Shown: positions 43,692-52,609 of the stretch, one piece after another | Numbering within the stretch: the first letter of the stretch is position 1 | Layout of the letters: each line of letters opens with the position of its first letter | Assembly: GCF_011189575.1 (NCBI RefSeq) | Contig: NZ_PUJW01000020.1 | Location: 5,105-69,104, forward strand | DNA from: Photorhabdus cinerea | GTDB taxonomy: Bacteria; Pseudomonadota; Gammaproteobacteria; Enterobacterales; Enterobacteriaceae | Length of the DNA stretch: 64,000 bases | Direction: 5' to 3' | Made by a program: the position numbers and the translations under genes | Notes under the pieces: generated by a model | What the model was told of the DNA's origin: nothing | Databases searched by the model: none | The model's input: only the letters and a program-made list of their open reading frames with translations

Positions 43692-44942
43692 ATGGAAAAT
43701 GGAAAACGGTTTGAAGATATGCTTTCTCGCTTTGTTGGAAACGGCCCTTATCTAGAAATAGATGGTGAAAAGTATATTGATGCGGCTTCGGGAACATTTA
43801 ACCTTCCACTTGGGTACACTAATCGCAGAATAGCAGAAAAATTAAAACAGCAGATCGATAGATGTATACATCTAAGTTCAGCTTATACTCATGAAATGTC
43901 CCAATATATTTTGGGAAAATTAGTTAAACATACCCCTGAAGGCATTAATAAGATATGGTTGCGCGATGTTTCCGGCTCTGGTGCGGTTGAGTGTGCAATT
44001 CGTATTGCTCAAAAAGCAACAGGTCGGTCTGGGGTTATCTCCTTCTTTCTGGCTCATCATGGTCAATCTTTAGCCACAGCACAAATTTCTGGTAATGCTT
44101 TTAGAATTAAAGACTTCCATGTCAATATTGATGGTTCTTTAAAAGTTCCGACTCCTGCCAGTGTCATGTCTGAATTGGGGCCGAACACAGAGCCAAATCA
44201 GTATTTTGACCTGGAACAATTTATCCAATTGGGGTCAAATGACAATATTGCCTGCTTAATCATTGAACCTATCCAGGGAAATGGCGGAAATATCGTTTTC
44301 CCTGTTGATTTTTACCGTAAGATCAGAGAGATCTGCCATAAACATAATATTATTATTATTGCAGATGAAGTGCAGACTGGGTTTGGACGCACAGGGACAT
44401 TCTTCGCCTCAACCGGTTACGCTAAAGAGCTAGAACCAGATATTATTGTCTTTGCTAAAGGCGCTGGTGGTATCGGTATTCCGACTGGTGGTGTGCTGAT
44501 GCGCAGTTCATTGGATGTATTGGAATCATTCGAACATTCTAGTACATCAGGCGCTAATCCCCTTTCATTAACCGCTCTCAACGAAATTATCGATATCATC
44601 GAAGACGAACATGTTCTGGAGAATGTGCAGCGTAACGAAGCTTATTTGCGTGATGGCTTATTAGCATTACAACATAAATATCCAGAAATTACTGGTGTCA
44701 GGGGAGTTGGTTATATGTTTGGCTTTGATACGCCATCACCGGAATTTGCGGCACAAGCGATTGCAATAGCGAATTCTCATAACTTAATTATCCGTGGCTC
44801 TCGTTATGGTAAAGGCCGTGCACTTAAAGTTCGTCCGCCGTTAATTTGTACTCAGGAACATTTAAACGAAATTCTGCATAAACTTGATCTAACTTTTACT
44901 GATCTGACTTTAGGGATGCTGGACAACAAGGAGGTAGCATAA
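43692..44942 (+). CDS. Class III aminotransferase (GabT1-like)
   Basis: 416 residues of the PLP class III aminotransferase fold: DVSGSGAVECAIRIA (PLP phosphate loop), HHGQSLATA, IIEPIQGNGGN, ADEVQTGFGRTG (Asp225, Gln228) and the PLP lysine Lys256 in FAKGAGG. The usual FHGRT is changed to HHGQS and the lysine loop is AKGAGGIGIP, so it is not a typical ornithine or GABA aminotransferase. It is the first gene of a five-gene unit; the stop codon TAATG overlaps the dehydrogenase start. In azasugar pathways a class III aminotransferase converts a ketose phosphate to an amino-polyol phosphate; the same role is inferred here from its two neighbours. Confidence 0.8.
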   Translation: MENGKRFEDMLSRFVGNGPYLEIDGEKYIDAASGTFNLPLGYTNRRIAEKLKQQIDRCIHLSSAYTHEMSQYILGKLVKHTPEGINKIWLRDVSGSGAVECAIRIAQKATGRSGVISFFLAHHGQSLATAQISGNAFRIKDFHVNIDGSLKVPTPASVMSELGPNTEPNQYFDLEQFIQLGSNDNIACLIIEPIQGNGGNIVFPVDFYRKIREICHKHNIIIIADEVQTGFGRTGTFFASTGYAKELEPDIIVFAKGAGGIGIPTGGVLMRSSLDVLESFEHSSTSGANPLSLTALNEIIDIIEDEHVLENVQRNEAYLRDGLLALQHKYPEITGVRGVGYMFGFDTPSPEFAAQAIAIANSHNLIIRGSRYGKGRALKVRPPLICTQEHLNEILHKLDLTFTDLTLGMLDNKEVA

Positions 44943-46003
44943 TGAAAGCACTGAAATTTAATCGCGTGTGGGATGTTGAAATCCGGGATGTTGAACCGTT
45001 ACGCTGTGTTGAGCCTGATGATGTTGTCGTTGATATTGCGGTGTGTGGTGTTTGTGGTACAGATGTTGGGATTATCACCGGATCTTATCCTGTTGCCATT
45101 CCGGGAACTACTCTGGGTCATGAAACAACAGGTGTTGTTGCTCAAATAGGAGAGAGTGTAACTCGTTTTAACGTGGGTGATCGTGTGGTGATCAACCCAA
45201 CCTATTCCTGTGGACACTGCCGGATGTGCCAGACAGGAAGTCCAAATCATTGCGAAAGAAAATTGGGAACCGAAGCTGGAGTTTCCTATGACGGGGCATT
45301 TGCTGAGCAGTATCTGGCTAAAGAGAGTGCCCTGATAAAACTGGATGATCATGTCAGTATGGAAGAGGCATCTCTGACTGAACCACTTAGCTGCACATTG
45401 ACCGGTGTCGATAAGCTGGCGATTACTCACACTAATATTCGTGCAGCGGTCACTGGGGCAGGCCCAATGGGGATGCTCTATATTTGGGCTTTACACGCAA
45501 GAGGTGTTAAGGCTTTCATGGTCGAGAAAAACGAAAGTCGTGTTCAGTTTGCCAGAGAAAATTTGCCGCCAGAATGTGAGTTGTATACTGATTTTGATGA
45601 AGCTTTAACACAACAATATGGTGACAAATCGGCGCTTATCGATCTATGTGTGGATACTACCGGTCAGCTAACTGAGTACGTTTTCGAACATTTGGCTCCC
45701 GGAGGGAAATTGTTGAATGTTGCACTTAAAGATAAACATGCCAATCTTGATATCCTTAAAATTGCCGATAAGAGTCTTTCAGTCATTGGTTCGATTGATT
45801 CTCTGAATAACAGCTTTGAACGTGCTTATACTATGATCCGTGATAGGGTTATTCCGGCAGGTCGTCTGGTCAGTCAGGTTTTTGATTTTAATGATTACTT
45901 GCAGGCTTTTCTCACTGTGGGTTGTGATATTGCGGGCAAAACCCAAAAACCGCTCTCTACCCCAAACTGTAAAGTATTGATCCGTATTTCTGATCTCAAG
46001 TAA
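44942..46003 (+). CDS. Zinc-dependent medium-chain dehydrogenase (GutB1-like)
   Basis: 353 residues with all medium-chain alcohol/polyol dehydrogenase hallmarks: catalytic zinc ligands Cys38 (CGVCGTD) and His60-Glu61 (GHETTG), structural zinc cysteines 90, 93, 96 and 104 (CGHCRMCQTGSPNHC), and an NAD-binding GAGPMG loop. Sorbitol/threonine dehydrogenase-type enzymes oxidise a secondary or primary polyol hydroxyl. Its start overlaps the aminotransferase stop by one base, so the two are tightly coupled. In azasugar sets the dehydrogenase oxidises the amino-polyol so that it cyclises. Confidence 0.88.
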   Translation: MKALKFNRVWDVEIRDVEPLRCVEPDDVVVDIAVCGVCGTDVGIITGSYPVAIPGTTLGHETTGVVAQIGESVTRFNVGDRVVINPTYSCGHCRMCQTGSPNHCERKLGTEAGVSYDGAFAEQYLAKESALIKLDDHVSMEEASLTEPLSCTLTGVDKLAITHTNIRAAVTGAGPMGMLYIWALHARGVKAFMVEKNESRVQFARENLPPECELYTDFDEALTQQYGDKSALIDLCVDTTGQLTEYVFEHLAPGGKLLNVALKDKHANLDILKIADKSLSVIGSIDSLNNSFERAYTMIRDRVIPAGRLVSQVFDFNDYLQAFLTVGCDIAGKTQKPLSTPNCKVLIRISDLK

Positions 46004-46016
46004 TGGAATTTTTCAC

Positions 46017-46649
46017 ATGGATAACTTTAATGTGATTTTTGATATTGATGGGGTCATCGTTGACAGTGAACAACTGCACTTTGATGTTCTTCGTGCTTTA
46101 GCACCTGATTACACGCATCATGTGCAACCGCAGCAACTTATTGGTCTGAGTTTAGAAGAAACGTTGAATTACATTGGCGTTCCCGCTCAGCAGCAGGAAG
46201 CGATCACCGTCCAAATTGTCTCTGTTTATAAGGATAAGCTGTCTCGAAGTTATCTTCGTCCGGGAATTTCTGAGCTGATATCAGCTTTACAACAGCACAA
46301 TATCCCTTTTGGCTTTGTCTCTACTGCGCCGCGGGAAGTATGCTTGGCTAATATTGGATTATTGGAGCTGCGCGAAAGCCCGGCGTTGATCTCTGGTGAC
46401 GATGTTGTGAGGACTAAGCCTAATCCCGATCCTTATCTTGCTATGTTGAAATTGAAGTCTATGGATGTTCATCAGACATTAGTAATTGAGGATACGGATT
46501 TAGGGATTACAGCAGCAACACTGGCGGGTATTCCCTATGTATATGCCTGGCCTCATGCGTTATCCGTTGCAGAGCAATATCAGCAAGCAACCCGTGTTAT
46601 TGGGGCGCTGACAGATATTCCGCAATTTTCTAAAATTAATTTTGTGTAA
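46017..46649 (+). CDS. HAD-family sugar phosphatase
   Basis: 210 residues of the beta-phosphoglucomutase-like HAD group: IFDIDGVIVDSE with catalytic Asp residues, FVSTAPREV (motif II), KPNPDPYL (motif III Lys) and VIEDTDLGITAA (motif IV). No mutase-specific features are obvious, so a phosphatase for a small sugar or polyol phosphate is likely. It starts 13 bases after the dehydrogenase stop and would supply the dephosphorylation step between amination and oxidation. Confidence 0.82.
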   Translation: MDNFNVIFDIDGVIVDSEQLHFDVLRALAPDYTHHVQPQQLIGLSLEETLNYIGVPAQQQEAITVQIVSVYKDKLSRSYLRPGISELISALQQHNIPFGFVSTAPREVCLANIGLLELRESPALISGDDVVRTKPNPDPYLAMLKLKSMDVHQTLVIEDTDLGITAATLAGIPYVYAWPHALSVAEQYQQATRVIGALTDIPQFSKINFV

Positions 46650-46652
46650 CTT

Positions 46653-46689
46653 AATGCCCTCCATTATTAGTCATATCGGAGGGCATTTT
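46653..46689 (+). terminator. Intrinsic terminator inside the operon
   Basis: AATGCCCTCC and GGAGGGCATT form a perfect 10-bp stem followed by TTTTA, between the phosphatase and the exporter gene. It should reduce read-through, so the three biosynthetic genes may be expressed above the exporter. Confidence 0.75.
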
Positions 46690-46711
46690 ATTTATATAGA
46701 AGGAACATGAG

Positions 46712-47863
46712 TTGTCTGATCAGAATATTGTCTCTTTGGTAAAACAACCCATTATGGCGACACGTGCCGCTTTTTTTATTGCTGGTTTTAGCCTTGCAAG
46801 TTGGGCTCCCCTCATTCCTTTAGCTAAAGAACGTCTGCAACTTGATAATGGTGCTATGGGGCTCCTAATGCTGGCATTCGGTATCGGTTCTTTCATTATG
46901 ATGCCGATGGCTGGAATGTTAGCAGCACGTTTCGGATGCCGACAAATTTTTACTTTATGTACCTTATTGGTGTTAGTGATGTTGCCAGGGCTAAGCGTAT
47001 TACCTACACCGCTGACGCTGGCTTGTGCTCTATTTATCTTTGGTGCTGGCATTGGTGCAATGGATGTTGTGGTAAATATCCATGCTGTCATGGTTGAGAA
47101 AATGGCCCAGCGGTCAATCATGTCTGGTTTTCATGCATTGTTCAGTCTGGGGGGAATAGCCGGTGCTGGCTCGGTTAGTGCATTATTGTATCTGGGAGTA
47201 TCACCTTTTCAGGTGACGATCATGGCGGTGCTACTTATTATTCTGTTGCTGCTGCCTGCATGGAGTGGATTATTGAACGAAGCAGAATCGGGTAATACAC
47301 CATTCTTTGCTGTACCCCGTGGAGTCGTTATTTTGTTGGGTTTTCTCTGTTTTGTTGCCTATATTATGGAAGGATCAATGCTGGATTGGAGCGGTATATT
47401 ATTAACCAGCGTGCATAATATTAGCAGCCATCAGGCCGGGATAGGTTATACCCTTTTTGCTATTGCTATGACATCCGGTCGCCTTTTAGGTGATAAGATC
47501 ATTGCCCTTTATGGACACAGACGAGTTTTTATTAGTAGTGCTTTATTAGCTACTTCTGGATTTATCCTTATTTACTCAGCATCAACAGCAACGATACTGG
47601 GACTTTCCTTCTTAATGGTTGGTGCAGGATTATCTAATATCGCTCCAATGCTTTTTACCGCTTCTGGACAACAGAAAATTATGCCTGACTCGCTGGCAGT
47701 TGCTGCGGTTTCTACCATGGGATATTCAGGGATCTTGTTGGGACCTGCCATTATTGGTGGGGTAGCGCATATTGTGACATTACATGGTGCTTTTGCGTGT
47801 GTTGCTTTACTCTCTGTTTCCTTACTTGCAGGATATAAATTTGTTCATTCAAGCGGAAGATAA
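46712..47863 (+). CDS. MFS exporter (YbjJ-like)
   Basis: 383 residues, 12 hydrophobic helices, resembling the YbjJ-type major facilitators (ATRAAFFIAGFSLASWAPLIPLAKERLQLDNG, read in parts; AGMLAARFGCRQIF loop). It is taken to start with TTG 46712 because AAGGA lies 7 bases upstream; the ATG at 46754 has no ribosome-binding site. Fourth gene of the unit, behind an intrinsic terminator, and 14 bases ahead of the DUF1349 gene. Export of the pathway's product, which would also protect the producer, is the natural inference. Confidence 0.82.
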   Translation: MSDQNIVSLVKQPIMATRAAFFIAGFSLASWAPLIPLAKERLQLDNGAMGLLMLAFGIGSFIMMPMAGMLAARFGCRQIFTLCTLLVLVMLPGLSVLPTPLTLACALFIFGAGIGAMDVVVNIHAVMVEKMAQRSIMSGFHALFSLGGIAGAGSVSALLYLGVSPFQVTIMAVLLIILLLLPAWSGLLNEAESGNTPFFAVPRGVVILLGFLCFVAYIMEGSMLDWSGILLTSVHNISSHQAGIGYTLFAIAMTSGRLLGDKIIALYGHRRVFISSALLATSGFILIYSASTATILGLSFLMVGAGLSNIAPMLFTASGQQKIMPDSLAVAAVSTMGYSGILLGPAIIGGVAHIVTLHGAFACVALLSVSLLAGYKFVHSSGR

Positions 47864-47877
47864 CAGGAGGAGTTTCT

Positions 47878-48459
47878 ATGAGTTTGTCACAATATCATTG
47901 GCTTAATGAACCAGTTGATTGGAAATGTGGAAGCGACTGGCTTGATGTCACTACAGATCATAAAACCGACTTTTGGCAACAAACATGGTATGGCTTTGAA
48001 CGTCATAATGGTCATGTTTTTGGTCGTTATATTGAGGATGATTTCACCTTTCAACTCTGTATTGAAGGCTGTTTTGAACATTTATACGATCAAGCGGGAG
48101 TCATGTTATTAGTCGATGAGAAACATTGGCTGAAAGGGGGAATTGAATATTCTGATGGTCAGGCCACGATTGGTAGTGTATTGACACGTAATCATTCTGA
48201 TTGGTCTATGGGAGTATTTCCCGGTAATTGCAATAAATTCTGGTTACGCCTGACCTGTGAAGAAGGGTATTTAAGGCTTCAATATTCTGTTGATGGTTTA
48301 CTATGGCCACTATTAAGACTATCTCCTTTTTTTGAGGGTAAACAACGTGTCTTTGTTGGCGCAATGTGTTGTTCTCCAGAACGGCATGGATTACAAGTGC
48401 GGTTTTCTGATTTCAGGCTTACACCGCCAATAAAAAAACCATTGCATGATTTAAGTTGA
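47878..48459 (+). CDS. DUF1349 concanavalin-like domain protein
   Basis: 193 residues matching the DUF1349 (YesU-like) family of concanavalin A-like beta-sandwich proteins: YHWLNEPVDW start, TDFWQQTWYGFERHNGHVF, QAGVMLLVDEKHWLKGGIEY and DWSMGVFPGN. Some members bind or act on sugars, but the family's function is not established. AGGAGG lies upstream of the ATG. It ends the operon before a strong bidirectional terminator. Confidence 0.8.
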   Translation: MSLSQYHWLNEPVDWKCGSDWLDVTTDHKTDFWQQTWYGFERHNGHVFGRYIEDDFTFQLCIEGCFEHLYDQAGVMLLVDEKHWLKGGIEYSDGQATIGSVLTRNHSDWSMGVFPGNCNKFWLRLTCEEGYLRLQYSVDGLLWPLLRLSPFFEGKQRVFVGAMCCSPERHGLQVRFSDFRLTPPIKKPLHDLS

Positions 48460-48499
48460 CCAAGGCTATTTCAAAGAATTGTGCCTACTGGAATAAGCC

Positions 48500-48536
48500 T
48501 TAAAACGCCCGGAGCAGTGAGCTGCGGGCGTTTTAA
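48500..48536. terminator. Strong bidirectional terminator
   Basis: TTAAAACGCCCG pairs with CGGGCGTTTTAA, plus an inner AGC/GCT, around AGTGA. With A- and T-runs on the two sides it can terminate both the plus-strand operon and the convergent gene at 48563-49039. Confidence 0.9.
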
Positions 48537-48562
48537 TATCAAACTATGTCGAAGCTAAATAT

Positions 48563-49039
48563 TTAGGCTTTCTCTAAAATAAAACCGGTGAAGTCAGCGG
48601 TTTCTCCGTCTGGTCGATGGCCAACTTGGTCTTTCAACAAGTAAACGCGTAAAAGTCCTTCTTGATCTGTGCTTAATTCTACTGAGCCAGTTGTAAAATT
48701 GGTGCTGTTTACAGCAAAAGAGTTGGGGCCATCTGTGCGACTCTGTAAACCAAAATAAGCTGATGAGGCCCATTCTGCTGAAACGCGCGCTGTACCTGTT
48801 AGCTTATATTTAGTGTTAGGTTCTAGTCCTTCTATGATTTGATCAATGACGCCAGAACCAGTAACGCTTTGGATTCTGATAAAGTGAATACCATCTTCAG
48901 ATAAGATGTTTATTGATTCAGGGGCTGGGATTCTCCAGCCGTTATATCCCTCTTCGAATGAGCCGTTAACCAATTCTTTATAAGAGAGTTTCTTATTATC
49001 AGAATAATCTTCGTTATTCAGGATTTCTTGTACGTTCAT
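48563..49039 (-). CDS. Small carbohydrate-binding-like beta-sandwich protein
   Basis: Name not recognised. 158 residues with no signal peptide. From residue 20 it resembles CBM4/9-type or galactose-binding-like jelly rolls: LVNGSFEEGYNGWRIPAP near the start, IIEGLEPNTKYKLTGTARVS in the middle and TADFTGFILEKA at the end. Such a lone domain without a catalytic part suggests a sugar-binding or adhesive protein, perhaps released by lysis or a specialised route. It is flanked by a terminator and by a long AT-rich leader, so it is a single-gene unit. Confidence 0.6.
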   Translation of the reverse strand: MNVQEILNNEDYSDNKKLSYKELVNGSFEEGYNGWRIPAPESINILSEDGIHFIRIQSVTGSGVIDQIIEGLEPNTKYKLTGTARVSAEWASSAYFGLQSRTDGPNSFAVNSTNFTTGSVELSTDQEGLLRVYLLKDQVGHRPDGETADFTGFILEKA

Positions 49040-49548
49040 ATATTAGTCCTTTTTAAATGAATAGGAATGAGTTTAATTTCTTTAATCGCTTTGTTTTTCG
49101 GGGGGGCACTTTATCAATAATAGGATAATACTCAATTGTATTTTTTGTTGGTGGAGAGTTGTAATTTGTGTCAATTAATAAAAAATAAATGGATGTAATT
49201 ACCAATATATAGTGAGCATACCTATTACCTCATTTAATATCAGATTGTATATTAATAATAAATATCAATTGTCATTGTTTTACTTTAATACTTTATTGTT
49301 TTTTAATAAAATATTTTAATTGTTTAATTCTTATGGGTTTTTATCTTATTAGTGTAAATATTGTTCTTTTTTATCTCAAATAAAATTAAAAACAGAATGA
49401 AATATCAGTAATATTATGAAAATAGATTAAACTTTCTCAATGGAGAGTAAATTATCTTTAATTTTATTATATTAATGATTTTTCGATTTCGGTTATTTTT
49501 TATTTAATTTATTAAAAAATTTACAAGTCATTTGATAAAAAAGCGTTA
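49040..49548. other. AT-rich leader region
   Basis: About 500 bases of very AT-rich DNA, without a credible gene, upstream of the carbohydrate-binding-like gene. It probably holds that gene's promoter. No repeat other than the adjoining ERIC was seen. Confidence 0.5.
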
Positions 49549-49675
49549 TATACCCAATAGATTTCAAATTGCAGCGCGGCGGCAAGTGAACGCCTCCCCA
49601 GGAGCATAGATAACGATGTGACTGGGGTAAGTGAAAGCAGCCAACAAAGTAGCAACTTGAAAGATGAAGGGTATA
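49549..49675. repeat. ERIC element, full length (127 bp)
   Basis: Starts TATACCC and ends GGGTATA; contains CCCCAGGAGCATAGATAAC and GTGACTGGGGTAAGTG arms like the enterobacterial ERIC consensus. Exactly 127 bp, flanked by TA on the left side. It lies 58 bases beyond the thiH stop codon, downstream of the thi operon. Confidence 0.92.
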
Positions 49676-49732
49676 ACATTAATCAAGTATTATCAGATAG
49701 GAGTCCTTTCCTTACGATAAATCCCTGTTAAA

Positions 49733-50872
49733 TTATCGGCCTAAATAACCATCCCAATCTTTCCAGACAGGTTGTAACCCCGCTTTAATTAATGCGTCCG
49801 CGACCTGAGAAACAGAACGGTTATCATGCGGAATAAATTGCTCCAATTCTTCATGGCTATTATCTGCGTAACCACCGGGTTGGGTTTTTGAACCAGCACT
49901 GACATTGTTGATTGCCAGTGGGATGACGTGATCGCGAAAGAATGGAGATTCACGGGTAGAAATAGAAAGTTCTACGTCTGGCGCAAATAGACGAAAAGCA
50001 CAAATCAGTTGTACCAGTTCAGCTTCATTCATTAATGATGCAGGTTCAATACCTCCGGCACAAGGCCGCAAACGGGGAAATGAAATTGAGTAACGGCTCT
50101 GCCAGTATGTGCGTTGCAAAAAGAATAAATGTTCAGCCACCATATAGCAGTCTGTTCGCCAGTGACTGGAGAGACCCATCAATGCCCCTAAACCGATTTT
50201 GTCGATCTTGGCATGACCAAGGCGATCTGGCGTTTCCAGTCGCCAGTGAAAATCCTGCTTCCTTCCCTTCAGATGATGAAGTCGATAAGTTGGCTCATGA
50301 TAAGTTTCTTGATAAACCATCACACCATCCAGTCCCAGGGCTTTCAGCTCTGAATATTCTTCCTGAGTCAGTGGCTGGACTTCCATCATTATTGAGCTGA
50401 AATGTTCGCGGATAAGTGGCAGGTAACGGCGGAAATAATCCATACCTACCTTGCCTTGATGTTCTCCAGTGACTAATAGCAGATTGTCAAAACCCAACGC
50501 TTTAATCGCTTGGCATTCCGCAATAATTTCATCTTTATTCAATGTTTTGCGTTTAATGTGGTTACTCATTGAGAACCCGCAATAAGTGCAATCATTAGCA
50601 CATAAATTGGAGAGATAAAGTGGTACATAAAAACCAACAGTATTACCAAAGCGTTGACGAGTCAGTTTCTGTGCTCGTTGTGCCAGCGGTTCTATGTATG
50701 GTTTCGCTGCTGGTGAGAGCAGTGCCATCAAATCATCCAAATTTAGTTTGCTGCTGTTCAATGCTCGTTCAACATCCTGAGCAGTTTTGCTGTTAATGCG
50801 TAGGGTAATGTCATCCCAGTCTAATTGTCGCCAGCGGTGACTAAAGCTACTAATCATAAGATTATTAGCCAT
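49733..50872 (-). CDS. thiH: 2-iminoacetate synthase (tyrosine lyase)
   Basis: Radical SAM enzyme that splits tyrosine to dehydroglycine (2-iminoacetate) and p-cresol for the thiazole half of thiamin. 379 residues with the radical SAM cluster motif CANDCTYCGF (CxxxCxxC) near residue 95 and the HHLKGRKQDF and SISTRES family blocks. Its ATG shares a base with the thiG stop (TAATG). Last gene of thiCEFSGH. ThiH, rather than glycine oxidase ThiO, indicates the oxygen-independent route. Confidence 0.97.
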   Translation of the reverse strand: MANNLMISSFSHRWRQLDWDDITLRINSKTAQDVERALNSSKLNLDDLMALLSPAAKPYIEPLAQRAQKLTRQRFGNTVGFYVPLYLSNLCANDCTYCGFSMSNHIKRKTLNKDEIIAECQAIKALGFDNLLLVTGEHQGKVGMDYFRRYLPLIREHFSSIMMEVQPLTQEEYSELKALGLDGVMVYQETYHEPTYRLHHLKGRKQDFHWRLETPDRLGHAKIDKIGLGALMGLSSHWRTDCYMVAEHLFFLQRTYWQSRYSISFPRLRPCAGGIEPASLMNEAELVQLICAFRLFAPDVELSISTRESPFFRDHVIPLAINNVSAGSKTQPGGYADNSHEELEQFIPHDNRSVSQVADALIKAGLQPVWKDWDGYLGR

Positions 50873-51639
50873 TAGAGCACCCCCAGAAAATTAGTCAGTG
50901 GGCTGGATGCAACAGCATGTTGTTTTGGACTTGCCAGGCCAGCTTCATAGGATAGCTCGCCCGCTTCAATTGCCACTTTGAAGGCTTGAGCCATTTTTAC
51001 TGGATTACGTGCAACGGCAATAGCGGTGTTAACTAATACAGCATCCGCGCCTAGTTCGATCGCTTCCAGTGCGTGACTTGGTGCGCCGATTCCTGCATCA
51101 ACAATGACGGGTATTTGTGCTTGTTCAATAATGATTCGAAGGAAATCTCGGGTTAGTAGCCCTTGATTAGAGCCAATCGGTGCGCCTAAAGGCATGACCG
51201 CTGCACAACCCACTTCTTCCAGACGTTTACACAAAACCGGATCAGCACTGCAATATGGCAGAACGATAAATCCGTCTTTGACTAGCATTTCAGCACCTTT
51301 AAGGGTTTCGACCGGATCAGGCAATAAGTATTTCACATCAGGATGGATTTCAAGTTTTATCCAGTTTGTTGTCAGCGCTTCACGGGCCAGACGGGCAGCG
51401 AATAGGGCCTCTTCGGCAGTTTTTGCCCCGGAAGTATTTGGCAGTAATTTAACGCCGAGTTTCTGTAGTGGGGCCAGAATAGCGTCGTTGCCTCCTTGTA
51501 GATCAATTCGTTTCATCGCCATTGTGACCAGTTGGCTGCCAGAGGCTTTTATAGCCTGAATCATTAAATCTGAATTGGCAAATTTACCTGTGCCGGTAAA
51601 CAGACGGGAATTAAACGTAGTATCAGCGATTTTTAACAT
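50872..51639 (-). CDS. thiG: Thiazole synthase
   Basis: Condenses 1-deoxyxylulose-5-phosphate, dehydroglycine and ThiS thiocarboxylate into the thiazole. 255 residues with the ThiG blocks LFTGTGKF, NTSGAKTAEEA, EIHPDVKYLLPDP and VDAGIGAPSHA. ATG 51639 is preferred to the longer open frame because GGAGGT precedes it and the N-terminus then equals E. coli ThiG. The ribosome-binding site lies inside the end of thiS. Confidence 0.97.
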   Translation of the reverse strand: MLKIADTTFNSRLFTGTGKFANSDLMIQAIKASGSQLVTMAMKRIDLQGGNDAILAPLQKLGVKLLPNTSGAKTAEEALFAARLAREALTTNWIKLEIHPDVKYLLPDPVETLKGAEMLVKDGFIVLPYCSADPVLCKRLEEVGCAAVMPLGAPIGSNQGLLTRDFLRIIIEQAQIPVIVDAGIGAPSHALEAIELGADAVLVNTAIAVARNPVKMAQAFKVAIEAGELSYEAGLASPKQHAVASSPLTNFLGVL

Positions 51640-51640
51640 A

Positions 51641-51841
51641 TCAACCTCCAGCAATCGCCTGAAATAGAAGGATACTATCCCCATCATTAACCTGATACGT
51701 ATTCCACTCTGAGCGCGGAATAATGGTTTGATTAATGGCAAGTGCTGTTCCCGGTTGCATTCGTTCAAGGTGTTCCAGCAATTGCTGTACAACCAGAGGG
51801 GAGATAATCTCCATTGGCTGGTCGTTTACCGTAATTTTCAT
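51641..51841 (-). CDS. thiS: Thiamin sulfur carrier protein
   Basis: 66-residue ubiquitin-like sulfur carrier ending in the essential Gly-Gly (FQAIAGG). ATG 51841 (MKITVNDQPME) matches family start; it overlaps the thiF stop by 4 bases. The C-terminal carboxylate is adenylated by ThiF and converted to a thiocarboxylate for thiazole formation. Confidence 0.96.
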   Translation of the reverse strand: MKITVNDQPMEIISPLVVQQLLEHLERMQPGTALAINQTIIPRSEWNTYQVNDGDSILLFQAIAGG

Positions 51842-52587
51842 GCAATATCTCCGCAAATCGGGCACTGCTTAGACTGGCTGAGTTGTAATGTGCTCCAGCT
51901 TTGCTGCTTACCATCAAATAATTGAAGCTTGCCGCTTAATGGGGAGGGAAGCCCGGTTAACATTTTGATGGCTTCCAATGCCTGCAATGTGCCGATGACA
52001 CCGACTACCGGACCTAATACACCCGCAGTCCGGCAATTTCGCTGGGGTTCTTCTTGATCAGGGTAGAGACAGGTATAGCAGCCGTGAGGGTAAGGAGGCT
52101 CAAATACCATCAGTTGGCCACTGAATCCGACTGCACTGCCGCTAATTAATGGTTTTCGCATTGCCACACAAGCGGCATTGATAGCGTGACGGGTTGTCAT
52201 GTTGTCACAGCAGTCGAGAACCAGATCGACCTGTTTCACGATTTTTGTCAGGGATTCCACATCCTGACGTTGATTAAACACAGTTGTTTTTACCAGCGGA
52301 TTCAGTGCATTGAGTTGATTGGCTGCGAGTTCTGCTTTTGCAGAAGGAATATCTCCGGTACGGTAAAGTATTTGCCGTTGTAAATTGGAGATGTGCAATT
52401 GGTCATCATCAGCGAGATAAATTGTTCCCACACCCGCCGCAGCCAGATAGAGGGACGCAGGAGCACCTAGCCCCCCCAGACCAACAATCAGTACACTACT
52501 AGATTTCAGTTTTTCCTGCCCTTCAGGGCCAATATCTTCCAACAGTAGTTGTCGGCTGTAACGCATAAATTCTTGATCATTCAGCAT
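51838..52587 (-). CDS. thiF: ThiS adenylyltransferase
   Basis: E1-like enzyme activating ThiS. 249 residues with the nucleotide loop GLGGLGAPAS, the SNLQRQILY adenylation motif, CCDNMTTRHAIN and zinc-binding cysteines (CYTC in the middle, CPIC near the end). Overlaps thiS by 4 bases, 22 bases after thiE. Confidence 0.96.
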   Translation of the reverse strand: MLNDQEFMRYSRQLLLEDIGPEGQEKLKSSSVLIVGLGGLGAPASLYLAAAGVGTIYLADDDQLHISNLQRQILYRTGDIPSAKAELAANQLNALNPLVKTTVFNQRQDVESLTKIVKQVDLVLDCCDNMTTRHAINAACVAMRKPLISGSAVGFSGQLMVFEPPYPHGCYTCLYPDQEEPQRNCRTAGVLGPVVGVIGTLQALEAIKMLTGLPSPLSGKLQLFDGKQQSWSTLQLSQSKQCPICGDIA

Positions 52588-52609
52588 AAGAACCTCTCAA
52601 TACCTTCGA

